This document shows positions 1 through 8,589 of a DNA stretch of 64,000 nt, in pieces. The DNA lies in the NCBI GenBank assembly GCA_023229685.1, contig JALNYT010000005.1, positions 124,001-188,000 of the forward strand, in the 5' to 3' direction. The first letter of the stretch is position 1; each line of letters opens with the position of its first letter. Both the position numbers and the translations under genes were made by a program. The stretch comes from Sulfuritalea sp. (GTDB lineage Bacteria; Pseudomonadota; Gammaproteobacteria; Burkholderiales; Rhodocyclaceae). Under the pieces are notes generated by a model that was given only the letters and a program-made list of their open reading frames with translations, searched no databases and was not told the origin of the DNA.

Positions 1-1
1 C

Positions 2-697
2 GGCGGCAGCCGCGGCATCGGCGCCGCGTGCGTCCAGACCCTGGCCGCCAGCGGCTTCGATGTGGCCTATACCTATGTTTCGAGCGTGCCGAATCTGCCG
101 GAAAAAATCGGCACGGCGCGCACCAAAGCGTATGCGGTCGACATCTGCATGCCGACGCAAGTGGCACAGGTATTCGCGGATGCGGCGCGGGATTTTGGCA
201 GGGCTCCCGACTGCGTGGTGGCCAATGCCGGCATCAACGTGCCACCTGGGCCGATGGCACAGTTCGACACCGGGAATTTCCGCAAGCTGGTGGAGGTCAA
301 CATCGTCGGTGCCTTCAACATCCTGCAGGGGGCTGCGCAACATGTCGCCGACGGTGGCTCCATCATCGCGCTGACCACCTCGCTGGTTCGTCATGCCGCG
401 CCGGGCCTGGGTCCTTACAGCGCCAGCAAGGCGGCGGTGGAGTGCCTGGTGCGTTCAATGGCCAAGGAACTGGCACCGCGCCAGGTCAGGGTCAATGCCG
501 TGGCACCGGGCCCCGTGGACACGGACCTGTTCCGCGCCGGCAAGACCGAGGAAGTCAAGCAGCGCTCGGCGGCGATGAGTCCGTTGAACCGCATCGGCAC
601 CCCGCAGGAAATCGCCGAAGTCGTGAATTTCCTCGCGTCAGACAAGGCTTCCTGGATCGATGGCCAGATCGTGCAGCCCAACGGGGGATTGATTTGA
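2..697 (+). CDS. Short-chain dehydrogenase/reductase, 5' end cut by window edge
   Basis: NAD(P)-dependent oxidoreductase of the classical SDR family. The reading frame is already open at base 2, and its first residues GGSRGIG are the end of the TGxxxGIG cofactor loop, so only about ten residues are missing. VVANAG (the NAG structural motif) and the YSASK catalytic Tyr-xxx-Lys pair, with an upstream Ser, are all visible, as is a C-terminal NGG segment typical of FabG-like enzymes. The substrate cannot be read from sequence. The stop codon overlaps the TTG start of the next gene, which suggests one transcript with a binding protein and a nearby KstD-like flavoprotein, in a catabolic setting. 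Confidence 0.85.
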   Translation, partial: GGSRGIGAACVQTLAASGFDVAYTYVSSVPNLPEKIGTARTKAYAVDICMPTQVAQVFADAARDFGRAPDCVVANAGINVPPGPMAQFDTGNFRKLVEVNIVGAFNILQGAAQHVADGGSIIALTTSLVRHAAPGLGPYSASKAAVECLVRSMAKELAPRQVRVNAVAPGPVDTDLFRAGKTEEVKQRSAAMSPLNRIGTPQEIAEVVNFLASDKASWIDGQIVQPNGGLI

Positions 698-1683
698 GCA
701 CGTTGCACAAGAGCGCCCTGAAACCTGCTGCCCTGCTGGCACTAGGCCTTTGCTGCCTCATGGTGGGAAGGCTTGCAGAGGCGCAGACCATCGCGGTCTT
801 CACCAAGAACCTGGCGAATCCCAACTACGTGGCGCTGCGGCTGGGAGCCGACCGCGCAGCGGCAGCCATGGGCGCCAAGACCTATCATCGAGTGCCGAAG
901 AAGCCGGACGATGCTGCCGAGCAGATCGAGTTGCTGTCCGCGCTCCCGCAGGAAAAGCCCGATGCGCTGATCTTCAATCCGGCCGATGAAAAGCGTTTGG
1001 CCGAGCCGTTCAGCAAATACGTCGAGCCCCTCGGCATACCGGTCATCAATATCGTCAATCGGGCCGCCGGGTATGGGGACAAGATCGCTTTTGTCGGCGC
1101 CGACGATGAAGCGATCGGCTACGAAACCGCGCAATACCTGCTCAAGGCGATGGACGGCAAGGGCAAGCTCGTCATCCTCGAAGGCACGCCGACAGCGGTC
1201 ACAGCGGTCGATCGCCTGCACGGCTTTCACCGTGCGCTCAAGGAATATCCAGGCGTCACGGTGGTGGCATCGGTCAATGGCAAGTACCTGCGGCCCGAGG
1301 GCTTGAACGCGATGAAGATGCTGCTGGCCAAGGACCTACAGTTCGACGCCATTCTCGGGGCGAACGACCTGATGGTGCTGGGCGCGCTCGATGCGCTCGA
1401 TGCTGCCGGCCGAAGCAGCAGCAGGATCAAGTCGGTCGGCATCAACGGTATCCCCGAGGCGATCGCTGCGATCGAAAGCGGCAGGCTGCTCGCCACGGAA
1501 GACTACGACGGCTTCAAGCTGGGGTGCATTTCGGCGATGGCGACCATCCGTCACATGCGCGGGCTGCCGGTGCCGCGCAACATCAACCTGCCGGTCGCGA
1601 TGATCGACAAGACCAACTACGCGGCCTGGAAGATTCCGCTGCAGGATCGCCAGTGTCCGACATGGGAGCAACTGGTCAAGTAG
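694..1683 (+). CDS. Periplasmic substrate-binding protein, sugar/autoinducer type
   Basis: Periplasmic binding protein of the type I fold (ribose/LacI-like, Peripla_BP_4), about 329 residues. I start it at TTG 694, overlapping the SDR stop. This gives a basic N-terminus, a hydrophobic stretch (ALLALGLCCLMVG) and an AEA-Q signal-peptidase site, followed by the IAVFTKNLANPNYVALRLGA opening strand characteristic of the family. No permease or ATPase gene lies next to it within the window, so it could serve an ABC importer encoded elsewhere or a chemoreceptor/sensor kinase. The ligand is unknown. It converges with the flavoprotein gene and overlaps it by 8 bp. Confidence 0.75.
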   Translation: MSTLHKSALKPAALLALGLCCLMVGRLAEAQTIAVFTKNLANPNYVALRLGADRAAAAMGAKTYHRVPKKPDDAAEQIELLSALPQEKPDALIFNPADEKRLAEPFSKYVEPLGIPVINIVNRAAGYGDKIAFVGADDEAIGYETAQYLLKAMDGKGKLVILEGTPTAVTAVDRLHGFHRALKEYPGVTVVASVNGKYLRPEGLNAMKMLLAKDLQFDAILGANDLMVLGALDALDAAGRSSSRIKSVGINGIPEAIAAIESGRLLATEDYDGFKLGCISAMATIRHMRGLPVPRNINLPVAMIDKTNYAAWKIPLQDRQCPTWEQLVK

Positions 1684-3409
1684 ATTCCGGCCGGGCCTCG
1701 CCGGCGGCGTGCATGGCGGCAAGATAGCCGAAGGTCATCGCCGGTCCAATCTGCGCGCCTGCTCCGGGGTATTCTCCCGCCAGGATCGAGTTCATGTCGT
1801 TGCCGCAGCAATACAGTCCCGGGATCGGATTCCCGCTGCTGTCGAGTACCTGGCTTTCCTCGTTGGCGGACAAGCCCAAACTGGTTCCTAGCGGCGTCGG
1901 GAAGACGGCGACGGCATAGAAGGGCGGCGCCTGTATCGGGCCCAGGCATGGATTCGGCTTGTGCAATGCATCTCCGTTACCCTGCTCGTAAATATTGTCT
2001 CCCTTGCCGAACTCCTCATCCACGCCGCTTTGGGCATAGGTGTTGTTGGCATTGACGGTCGCAATCAGACCGTCGGCATTCACTCCGATTTTTCCGGCCA
2101 GTTCGGCCAGGGTGCTGGCGACCTTGAGATAGCCGCCGGCGATATGGGGTTTCAGCACGAATCCGAAGCTGAGTGGCCGGATCATGCCCAGCCCGTATTT
2201 CCACAGAAATTGCCGATCGCATACCAGCCATGCCGGGATGGTCGGCACGGTTCGATGCGAGGCATACATGGCGCGCGTAAATTCGTGATAGGAGATGGCC
2301 TCGTTGACGAAGCGCTTGCCTGCTCCATTTACTGCGACCAGCCCCGGTTTCGGCCGGTCCAGAACGATGTGCGGGTAGACCGCGGTCGAGCCGTCTGCAC
2401 GTTGCGCGATCGAACTCGGAAACCACAGCGCATTATCCTGACAAGGCGGCCCGATGGCGGCCCCGGCATCCAGAGCCAGCTGCAGGGTGTCGCCGTTGCA
2501 GCCTTCGAAAGCTGCCGTGTATTGCGCCACCGGCTTGGGCAGGTAGCGCTCGCGCCAGGGTCCGCTGGCCGGAAAGCCGCCGCCGGCCAGCACGATCCCG
2601 CGCTTGGCGCGAACCTTTAATTGTTTGCCGTTCCTATCGACCGCCAGGCCGCATGCCCGGCCCTCGTGTTTGATCAAACGCGAGGTTCGTCCTTCGAGCC
2701 AGATGTCGGCGTTTCGCTCCAGCAAATTCTTGTACAAGTTGGCCGCGAGGGCGTTTCCAAGAACCAGTCGCGTTCCCCGAGGATGGCTGAGCCGGTCGAA
2801 GCAATAGCGCGTCACCAATTGGATTCCGAGCCACAGTGAATCCAGGGATCCCGCAAAACTCTGTAGCCGCACCGCTTCCCCCCGGGTCACCATCATCCCG
2901 CCCAGCAACATGAATTCCGGAATCGGCCAGCGCACGTTGCTGAAGTCCTTTCCCAGCGTGCGCCCATCGAACGGCACAGGCTCCAGCGGCCGTCCGCCCG
3001 CAGCGGCACCGGGCAAATCCTGCCGGTAATCCGGATGGTGTCGATAGATCTGGAAACGGACCCCCGTATGCGTTTCCAGGTAGCGCAGCATCTTCGGCCC
3101 GGCTGCGACGAAAGCCTGCCTGAGCTTTGGGTCGGCGCGTCCATCGACCAACGCGTCGAGATAGGTCACGGCAGAAGTCGCATCCGTGGTAATGCCGATG
3201 CGATGCTGTTGGGGATTGTCAGGAATCCATACTGTTCCCGAGGAACGGGCGGTGGTTCCGCCGATCTGTGGACTTTTCTCGATCAATAATGTGCGCAGAC
3301 CCTCGCTGGCTGCGACTAATGCGGCAGTCATTCCGCCCGCTCCACCGCCGAGGACAACAAGGTCGTACTCGACGTCCCATTCCTCAAGGCGGCCAGCTTC
3401 AGTCGTCAT
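1676..3409 (-). CDS. FAD-binding dehydrogenase, 3-ketosteroid-delta1-dehydrogenase/fumarate-reductase family
   Basis: Flavoprotein of 577 residues. The N-terminal Rossmann motif is GGGAGGMTAAL followed by an acidic/basic LLIEKSPQIGGTTA loop. The C-terminus carries GNDMNSI plus EYPGAGAQIGPAMTFGYLA, the FAD-closing signature of the KstD/FAD_binding_2 family. Members oxidise ring C-C bonds of ketosteroids or related cyclic ketones, or reduce enoates; the exact substrate is not predictable. There is no Tat signal or haem motif, so it should be a soluble cytoplasmic enzyme. Adjacency to an SDR fits steroid-like or alicyclic catabolism (inference). Confidence 0.75.
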   Translation of the reverse strand: MTTEAGRLEEWDVEYDLVVLGGGAGGMTAALVAASEGLRTLLIEKSPQIGGTTARSSGTVWIPDNPQQHRIGITTDATSAVTYLDALVDGRADPKLRQAFVAAGPKMLRYLETHTGVRFQIYRHHPDYRQDLPGAAAGGRPLEPVPFDGRTLGKDFSNVRWPIPEFMLLGGMMVTRGEAVRLQSFAGSLDSLWLGIQLVTRYCFDRLSHPRGTRLVLGNALAANLYKNLLERNADIWLEGRTSRLIKHEGRACGLAVDRNGKQLKVRAKRGIVLAGGGFPASGPWRERYLPKPVAQYTAAFEGCNGDTLQLALDAGAAIGPPCQDNALWFPSSIAQRADGSTAVYPHIVLDRPKPGLVAVNGAGKRFVNEAISYHEFTRAMYASHRTVPTIPAWLVCDRQFLWKYGLGMIRPLSFGFVLKPHIAGGYLKVASTLAELAGKIGVNADGLIATVNANNTYAQSGVDEEFGKGDNIYEQGNGDALHKPNPCLGPIQAPPFYAVAVFPTPLGTSLGLSANEESQVLDSSGNPIPGLYCCGNDMNSILAGEYPGAGAQIGPAMTFGYLAAMHAAGEARPEST

Positions 3410-3968
3410 CGGGGCGAAGCTTTCTCAAATCGCATTCTTGCTTTCGCCATTCAGCATGAGCCCATATCTCGGAAGTCTGGTACGGAGCGAGCCGCGATTC
3501 CTGGAGATGCCTTGTACATAATGACTGCGCTGACTTTCAAGGACAAACCGATGATTACCATGTCGGATAGCGTGATGTCAATTTCAAATGGGTGGAACGA
3601 TTGTAAAGGACTCACCTGGTAGGTGAGATTTAGTCCGGGCCAGTCAATTCACACTACGAGACGCTAGCCAAAACAGGGGAATGATTGGCACAGACTTAAA
3701 GCTGAAAAAGCAGCCGACGAAACCTCCACAACCCAGTCTGGCAGCGGTACTCTGCCGACAGAGGAATTAGTTGTGCACGGCACCACAGCGTGGGCCTTCA
3801 GGCTCTGCCTGATTACTGTTGCTCAAGGATTGAGCAAGGGCCACAATCTCTTCATGGCTCAAATATCTCGTGGCTTTTCCACACACTTATCCACAGATTC
3901 TGTGAGTTACTTGGCGAGTACTCCGGTGTTGCTTGCTGCAATGCGGGATGATGCCAGGAGGACACGAA
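3410..3968. other. Intergenic stretch, AT-richer than surroundings
   Basis: About 560 bases between divergent genes. No open frame has coding character. The base composition is visibly more AT-rich than the flanking genes. It holds short inverted repeats (for example CACCTGGTAGGTG near 3613-3625) and a pair of DnaA-box-like 9-mers near its right end. It should carry promoters for the flavoprotein gene (leftwards) and the sirtuin gene (rightwards), but I cannot assign -35/-10 elements with confidence. Confidence 0.5.
3875..3895 (+). promoter_or_regulatory. Pair of DnaA-box-like 9-mers
   Basis: TTTTCCACA at 3875-3883 and TTATCCACA at 3887-3895 lie in tandem on the same strand with a 3-bp gap. 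The second matches the strong E. coli DnaA box exactly and the first is one base off. They lie 74 bp upstream of the sirtuin start. No replication genes or further boxes are nearby, so an origin is unlikely; DnaA titration or regulation is possible. Confidence 0.35.
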
Positions 3969-4733
3969 GTGGACATTGAGGAACGGCTGGTCAGGAGACT
4001 TCGCAGCGCGCGCCATGTGCTTGTCTTCACCGGCGCAGGCGTTTCTGCCGAGAGTGGAATCCCGACCTTTCGCGATGCGCTGACCGGCCTCTGGGAGAAC
4101 TTCGATGCCGAAGCCCTGGCTACTCCCGAAGCCTTCGAGCGTGATCCGGCCATGGTGTGGGGATGGTACGAGTGGCGGCGGGCGAAGGTGCTGCGCGCAC
4201 AGCCCAATCCGGCGCACCTGGCGATTGCCGCCCTGGCAGCCAGGGTGCCGCGATTGACCGTGGTCACCCAGAACGTGGACGACTTGCACGAGCGGGCCGG
4301 CAGCCATGACGTGCTTCACCTGCACGGCCGCATTGATAGACCTTTCTGCGCTGTCTGCAGGCGACCGGGTGCTTATCCGCCGGGAATTCCGGATGAACCG
4401 GAAGGCGGCCGCCCTCTCGAGCCGCCGCGATGCATCCATTGCGGCGGACGATTGCGTCCCGGCGTGGTGTGGTTCGGCGAGATGCTTCCCGAGGCGGAGT
4501 GGGATGCGGCCATTGCCGCCGCCGAGTCCTGCGACGCATTCCTGTGCATCGGAACGTCGTCCGTGGTGCAACCGGCCGCGAGTCTTACGACCATGGCAAT
4601 CCGGCGCGGCGCGATCACGATTCAGGTCAACCCGAACCCGACCGATCTCGATCACAGCGTGAGCCTCAATCTGTCGGGGCCGGCGGGAATGATCATGCCG
4701 GCCCTGGTCGACCGGGTTTGGGGCGAAATCTAG
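3969..4733 (+). CDS. cobB: NAD-dependent protein deacylase, sirtuin class III (CobB-like)
   Basis: Sir2-family deacylase that removes acyl groups from lysines using NAD. Visible motifs in order: GAGVSAESGIPTFRD (NAD loop), TQNVDDLHERAG, catalytic LHGR, the zinc pairs CAVC and CIHC, the FGE loop, GTSS, and VNPNP. The helix WYEWRR contains the Y-x-x-R pair that in class III sirtuins selects succinyl/malonyl lysines, so desuccinylase activity is plausible. I chose GTG 3969, because AGGAGG ends about six bases upstream; the in-frame ATGs at 3933, 3948 and 3951 lack such a site. It converges with the LysR gene across a 5-bp gap. Confidence 0.88.
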   Translation: MDIEERLVRRLRSARHVLVFTGAGVSAESGIPTFRDALTGLWENFDAEALATPEAFERDPAMVWGWYEWRRAKVLRAQPNPAHLAIAALAARVPRLTVVTQNVDDLHERAGSHDVLHLHGRIDRPFCAVCRRPGAYPPGIPDEPEGGRPLEPPRCIHCGGRLRPGVVWFGEMLPEAEWDAAIAAAESCDAFLCIGTSSVVQPAASLTTMAIRRGAITIQVNPNPTDLDHSVSLNLSGPAGMIMPALVDRVWGEI

Positions 4734-4738
4734 ACAGG

Positions 4739-5674
4739 TCAGCGATGCTCGCCGAGCAAGGCCGCGCGAGTGACCGGGCTCTTGAGTTGCGCCAGCCACC
4801 ACTGCAGCGCCCGCCCTTCGCCGGGCCTGCCGCTCTTGCGCCAGGCGTAGCTGACCTGGATCTGCCGCTCGGAACGCTCGACGCGCCGGGCCACTAGCCG
4901 ACCGGAGTCGAGGTAGGGCTGCGCAAGGCAGCCCGGCAGGAAACCGACCCCAAGGCCTCGTATCTGGGCGTCCAGCTTGGCCGGCATGCCCGACACCGTG
5001 AACACGTCCTGGCCGGGCAGCAGCCCGATGGTGAGGCCGCTGCCGCGCTGCACGGTATCGGCCACCGCCACGGCCCGGTGCTGGCGGATGGCTTCGTCGC
5101 TCAGCGGCTCGGGCATCTTCGCCAGCGGGTGGTGAGGTGCCATCGCAAAAACAAACTGCACGCTGCCGAGCGATTCGTGATGCAGGCCGGCCATGGTAGT
5201 CGCGCCCATCATCACCCCGAGCGCCAGATCGGCCTGGCCGGACGTCAGCGCTTCCAGCGTGCCGGACAAGGTTTCGTCGCGCAGCTTGAGCCGCGTCGGC
5301 GGACTCAGCGAGAAGAACGCCGTGCAGAGTTCCATCAGCGTGGCCCGGTTGATGATGCTGTCCACCGCGATCGTGAGTTGCGATTCCCAGCCGGTGGCCA
5401 CGCGCTTGACGCGGTTGGCCACGGCGTCGATGTCCGCCAGCAGGCGCGCACCCTCGCGCAGCAGTTCGGCGCCGGCTTCGGTCAGGCGGGCCTGGCGCGA
5501 ACTGCGGTCGAACAGCAGCACGTCCAGCGCCTCTTCCATCTGCCGCACGCGATAGGTGAGGGCGCTGGGCACCATGTTGCTGGCGCGCGCCGCGGCGGCA
5601 AAGCTGCCGCTCCTGGCGATGGTCTGCAGCATGGCCAGGGCATCGGGCGTCAATACATCGCGCGGCGTGGTCAT
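4739..5674 (-). CDS. LysR-family transcriptional regulator
   Basis: 311 residues with an N-terminal winged helix-turn-helix (TIARSGSFAAAARASNMVPSALTYRVRQMEE) and a periplasmic-binding-like effector domain. It is transcribed divergently from the pirin/DoxX/flavodoxin set, the usual arrangement for a LysR activator of its neighbour. The 111-bp divergent gap holds an AT-rich T-N11-A palindrome. The effector is unknown; in related layouts electrophiles or quinone-like stressors are the signals (inference from context). Confidence 0.88.
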   Translation of the reverse strand: MTTPRDVLTPDALAMLQTIARSGSFAAAARASNMVPSALTYRVRQMEEALDVLLFDRSSRQARLTEAGAELLREGARLLADIDAVANRVKRVATGWESQLTIAVDSIINRATLMELCTAFFSLSPPTRLKLRDETLSGTLEALTSGQADLALGVMMGATTMAGLHHESLGSVQFVFAMAPHHPLAKMPEPLSDEAIRQHRAVAVADTVQRGSGLTIGLLPGQDVFTVSGMPAKLDAQIRGLGVGFLPGCLAQPYLDSGRLVARRVERSERQIQVSYAWRKSGRPGEGRALQWWLAQLKSPVTRAALLGEHR

Positions 5675-5687
5675 AGGGCCCCCGTCA

Positions 5688-5704
5688 ATTCAATTAATTT
5701 GAAT
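5688..5704. promoter_or_regulatory. Candidate LysR-type operator between divergent genes
   Basis: ATTCAA and TTGAAT form perfect inverted arms around TTAAT, which is a T-N11-A LysR-box arrangement. It lies 14 bp upstream of the regulator start codon and about 80 bp upstream of the pirin gene, in otherwise GC-rich DNA. The placement fits autoregulation combined with activation of the divergent set. Confidence 0.5.
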
Positions 5705-5785
5705 GATGCCATCAAACCGGCTGGCTCTCAAGGGTAGCCGCGGTTCCTACAATTCATCTCATCGCAATCAAGGAGGAATTCAACC

Positions 5786-6487
5786 ATGCTTACCCTTCGC
5801 AAATCGCAAGACCGCGGCTACGCGGACCACGGCTGGCTCAAGAGCTACCACTCGTTCTCGTTCGCCGGCTACCACGACCCGGCGCACATGGGCTGGGGCA
5901 ATCTGCGCGTGATCAACGAAGACCGCATCGCGCCGGACACCGGCTTCGGCAAGCACAGCCACCGCGACATGGAGATCGTCAGCTACGTGCTGTCGGGCGA
6001 ACTGGCCCACCAGGACAGCATGGGCAACGCGGTGGCCATTCCGCCCGGCGACGTGCAGCGCATGAGCGCCGGCACCGGCGTGACGCACAGCGAGTTCAAC
6101 CACGCCAAGGACCAGGCCACGCATTTCCTGCAGATCTGGATCGAGCCGAAGGTGACCGGCATTGCGCCCGGCTATGAGCAGAAGACCGTTCCGGCCGAAC
6201 AGAAGCGCGGCGCCTTGCGCCTGGTGGCCTCGTCCGACGGCGCGCAGGGATCGGTCACCATCCATGCCGATGCGGCGCTCTACGCCGGGCTGTTCGACGG
6301 CGCCGAGCGTGCCGAACTGGCACTGGACCCGGCACGCAAGGCCTATGTGCATCTGGTGTGCGGTGCCCTCGAGGTCAATGGGCAGCGCATCGACGCGGGC
6401 GATGCCGTCTTGCTGGAAAACGAAAATCGGATCGAACTGAGCCACGGCACCGATGCCGAGGTGCTGGTGTTCGACCTGGCTGCCTGA
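5786..6487 (+). CDS. Pirin family protein (YhaK/quercetinase-like)
   Basis: 233-residue bicupin of the pirin family, cytoplasmic. The N-terminal cupin has the FSFAGYHDP and WGNLRVINEDRI hallmarks, the metal-ligand cluster GKHSHRDMEIVSYVLSGELAHQDS, and the later GTGVTHSEFN His/Glu region. The C-terminal cupin is smaller, as in YhaK. Some homologues act as quercetin 2,3-dioxygenases, others as redox sensors; the sequence does not discriminate. AAGGAGGA sits properly before ATG 5786. It is the first gene of a set with DoxX and a flavodoxin-like reductase, under the divergent LysR gene. Confidence 0.88.
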   Translation: MLTLRKSQDRGYADHGWLKSYHSFSFAGYHDPAHMGWGNLRVINEDRIAPDTGFGKHSHRDMEIVSYVLSGELAHQDSMGNAVAIPPGDVQRMSAGTGVTHSEFNHAKDQATHFLQIWIEPKVTGIAPGYEQKTVPAEQKRGALRLVASSDGAQGSVTIHADAALYAGLFDGAERAELALDPARKAYVHLVCGALEVNGQRIDAGDAVLLENENRIELSHGTDAEVLVFDLAA

Positions 6488-6526
6488 GCTTCTCTTCTCA
6501 ATCCTGATCAACGCAAAGGAATCGAC

Positions 6527-6937
6527 ATGTTCAAGACACTTCAAGACCCTCTGGCCCTGGCCGGCCGCCTTCTGCTGGCGGTGCTGTTTCTGCCGGCAGG
6601 CATCGGCAAACTTACCGGCTTCGCGGGCACGGTCGGCTATATCTCCTCGGTCGGCCTGCCCATGCCGGAAGTCGCGGCGGTGCTGGCACTGACCGTCGAG
6701 ATTCTTGGCGGCCTGGCCCTGATCGCAGGTCTCGGCACCCGCCGGGCTGCCCTGGCGCTGGCCCTGTTCACCCTGGTGGCGTCATTCTTCTTCCACAACT
6801 ACTGGGCCGTGCCGGCCGACAAGCAGTTCATGCAGCAACTGCTGTTCTTCAAGAACATCGCCGTGACGGGCGGCCTGCTGACACTGGCTGCCTGGGGTGC
6901 CGGGGCATGGAGTCTGGATGCCCGCCGCGAGCAGTAA
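6527..6937 (+). CDS. DoxX family membrane protein
   Basis: 136 residues with four predicted membrane helices. The ALAGRLLLAVLFLPAGIGKL opening and the PMPEVAAVLALTVEILGGLALIAG second helix are typical of DoxX/YphA proteins. Proteins of this family often accompany pirins and quinone reductases and are linked to redox stress or terminal-oxidase accessory roles. The precise reaction is unknown. It lies 39 bp after the pirin gene, preceded by AAGGA, and is probably cotranscribed. Confidence 0.85.
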   Translation: MFKTLQDPLALAGRLLLAVLFLPAGIGKLTGFAGTVGYISSVGLPMPEVAAVLALTVEILGGLALIAGLGTRRAALALALFTLVASFFFHNYWAVPADKQFMQQLLFFKNIAVTGGLLTLAAWGAGAWSLDARREQ

Positions 6938-7024
6938 CAGCCTTTTGCCGGCCGGCCTGGCGATGGGTGCAGCCCGTCACAGGTCCCGGCCTTACCGCAG
7001 TTCTTTAACCCCGTTTCGAGGAAT

Positions 7025-7585
7025 ATGAAAATGACAACAGTAGCAGTGGTTTATCACTCCGGTTATGGTCACACCGGACGCATGGCTCAATCGGTCGCGG
7101 AAGGCGCCGGCGCTTCACTCGTTCCCATCGATGCCGAGGGCAACCTGCCCGAAGGCGGATGGGAAACCCTGGCGGCGGCTGACGCCATCATCATGGGCAG
7201 CCCGACCTACATGGGCAGCGTGAGCTGGCAGTTCAAGAAGTTTGCCGATGCCTCTTCCAAACCCTGGTTCAACCAGCAATGGAAGGACAAGGTATTCGCC
7301 GGCTTCACCAACAGCGCCACCATGAACGGCGACAAGCTGTCCACCTTGCACTACCTGTTCACGCTGGCCATGCAGCACAGCGGCATCTGGGTCGGCACCG
7401 GCATGTTGCCGAGCAACGCCAAGGCGGCGCAACGCAACGACATCAACTATGTCGGTTCCTCCAGCGGCGCCATGGCGCAATCGCCGTCGGACAGCAGCCC
7501 CGCCGAAATGCTTCCGGGCGATCTCGAAACGGCCAGGTTGTTCGGCATGCGCGTGGCCGAAACGGCAGCCAGATTCAAGGCTTGA
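7025..7585 (+). CDS. Flavodoxin family protein, WrbA-like NAD(P)H:quinone oxidoreductase
   Basis: 186-residue flavodoxin-fold protein. The FMN phosphate loop is VVYHSGYGHTGRMA, and the second flavin loop is IIMGSPTYMGSVSWQFKKF with the conserved GSPTYxG of WrbA. A third loop (NSATMNGDKLSTLHYLF) also matches. Family members reduce quinones by two electrons using NAD(P)H and so avoid semiquinone formation. The 87-bp gap from DoxX is longer than the previous one, but the set of pirin, DoxX and quinone reductase is a recurring oxidative or electrophile-stress grouping. Confidence 0.82.
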   Translation: MKMTTVAVVYHSGYGHTGRMAQSVAEGAGASLVPIDAEGNLPEGGWETLAAADAIIMGSPTYMGSVSWQFKKFADASSKPWFNQQWKDKVFAGFTNSATMNGDKLSTLHYLFTLAMQHSGIWVGTGMLPSNAKAAQRNDINYVGSSSGAMAQSPSDSSPAEMLPGDLETARLFGMRVAETAARFKA

Positions 7586-7664
7586 TCCGTGCTTGATCGC
7601 TGACCGCGTTGGCAGATCGCCGGCTAGGTGAATTCCTGGCTGCCTTCTGCCAATGTTCTTGCGG

Positions 7665-8435
7665 CTATCCGGCCAGCCCGTCGTAGACCAGCTTTGCTCC
7701 CGCCGCCAGCAGCGTCCAGGCGGTGACGAGGTTGAAGCCGCGCATGTCGACGGCATGGAGCAGGCGGTAGCCGACGAAGTAGCCGATCGGGATCGCGGGC
7801 GCCAGCAGCAGCGAGATTCCGAGATTGGACAGGTCGAGCAGGCCGAGCTGGGCGTAGGGGCCGAGCTTGGAGAAATTCACCACCGAGAAGTAGATCACCA
7901 TAGTGCCGACCAGGCGCATCTTGTCCATGTTCTGCGGCATCAGGTATTGCATGATCGGCGGGCCGCCGGCATGCGAGACGAAGCTGGTGAAACCGGACAC
8001 CGCGCTCCATAAAATGCCCGGCCCAAGAGTCGGTGCTGACGGCACGGCGGTGAGGCGGCTGCGTGCCGCGTGAAAGCGGTCGAAGGCGAACAGCAGCGCC
8101 TCGATGCCGATCAGCAGCCTGATCCAGCGCGCATCGACATGGCCGAAGATGAGCCAGCCGAATGCCATGCCGATCATGGCGCCGGGCAGGATGATGCGCA
8201 GGTTGGCGGGATCGGCGCGGCCGCGAAACACCACCAGGCCGATGGCGTCGATCACGAGCAGGATGGGCAGCATCACGGCGGCGGCCATCTGGGGGGCGAT
8301 CGCCAGCGCCATCAGCGGCACGCCGAGGCTGCCCCCACCGCCGCCGAAGCCGGACTTGGACATGCCGACCAGCAGCGTGGCGGTAATCGCCAGCAGCCAG
8401 AAGGCAAGGGGCAGGGTGGTCGCGTGGTCGAACAT
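7665..8435 (-). CDS. TauE/SafE family permease (sulfite/sulfoacetate exporter type)
   Basis: 256 residues with about eight hydrophobic helices. The N-terminal GMSKSGFGGGGGSLGVPLMAL segment and the mid-protein SGFTSFVSHAGGPPIMQYLMPQNM repeat are the duplicated TauE signature. The family exports sulfur-containing or other small organic anions across the inner membrane; the substrate here is undetermined. It stands alone on the minus strand, convergent with the flavodoxin gene. Confidence 0.85.
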   Translation of the reverse strand: MFDHATTLPLAFWLLAITATLLVGMSKSGFGGGGGSLGVPLMALAIAPQMAAAVMLPILLVIDAIGLVVFRGRADPANLRIILPGAMIGMAFGWLIFGHVDARWIRLLIGIEALLFAFDRFHAARSRLTAVPSAPTLGPGILWSAVSGFTSFVSHAGGPPIMQYLMPQNMDKMRLVGTMVIYFSVVNFSKLGPYAQLGLLDLSNLGISLLLAPAIPIGYFVGYRLLHAVDMRGFNLVTAWTLLAAGAKLVYDGLAG

Positions 8436-8589
8436 TTCGGGGCCTTGGGTGCCGCTCAGGCAGCGTTGATCGCCGTGCCGTCGGCGCCGGCGCGGTGCGT
8501 CCCGGTGGGAACTATCGGCACCTGCTGATGTGGCGGTCCTGGCGCATCCCGCATTCTGACAGAGATGGCTGATGCAATCGGGCGACTGC

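Noticed and set aside
28..693. Extension of the binding-protein frame upstream through the SDR gene
   Set aside because: The upstream part has no domain and overlaps the conserved SDR; the signal peptide begins at TTG 694.
3875..3895. Replication origin
   Set aside because: Only two DnaA boxes, no dnaA/dnaN/gidA neighbours and no AT-rich unwinding element.
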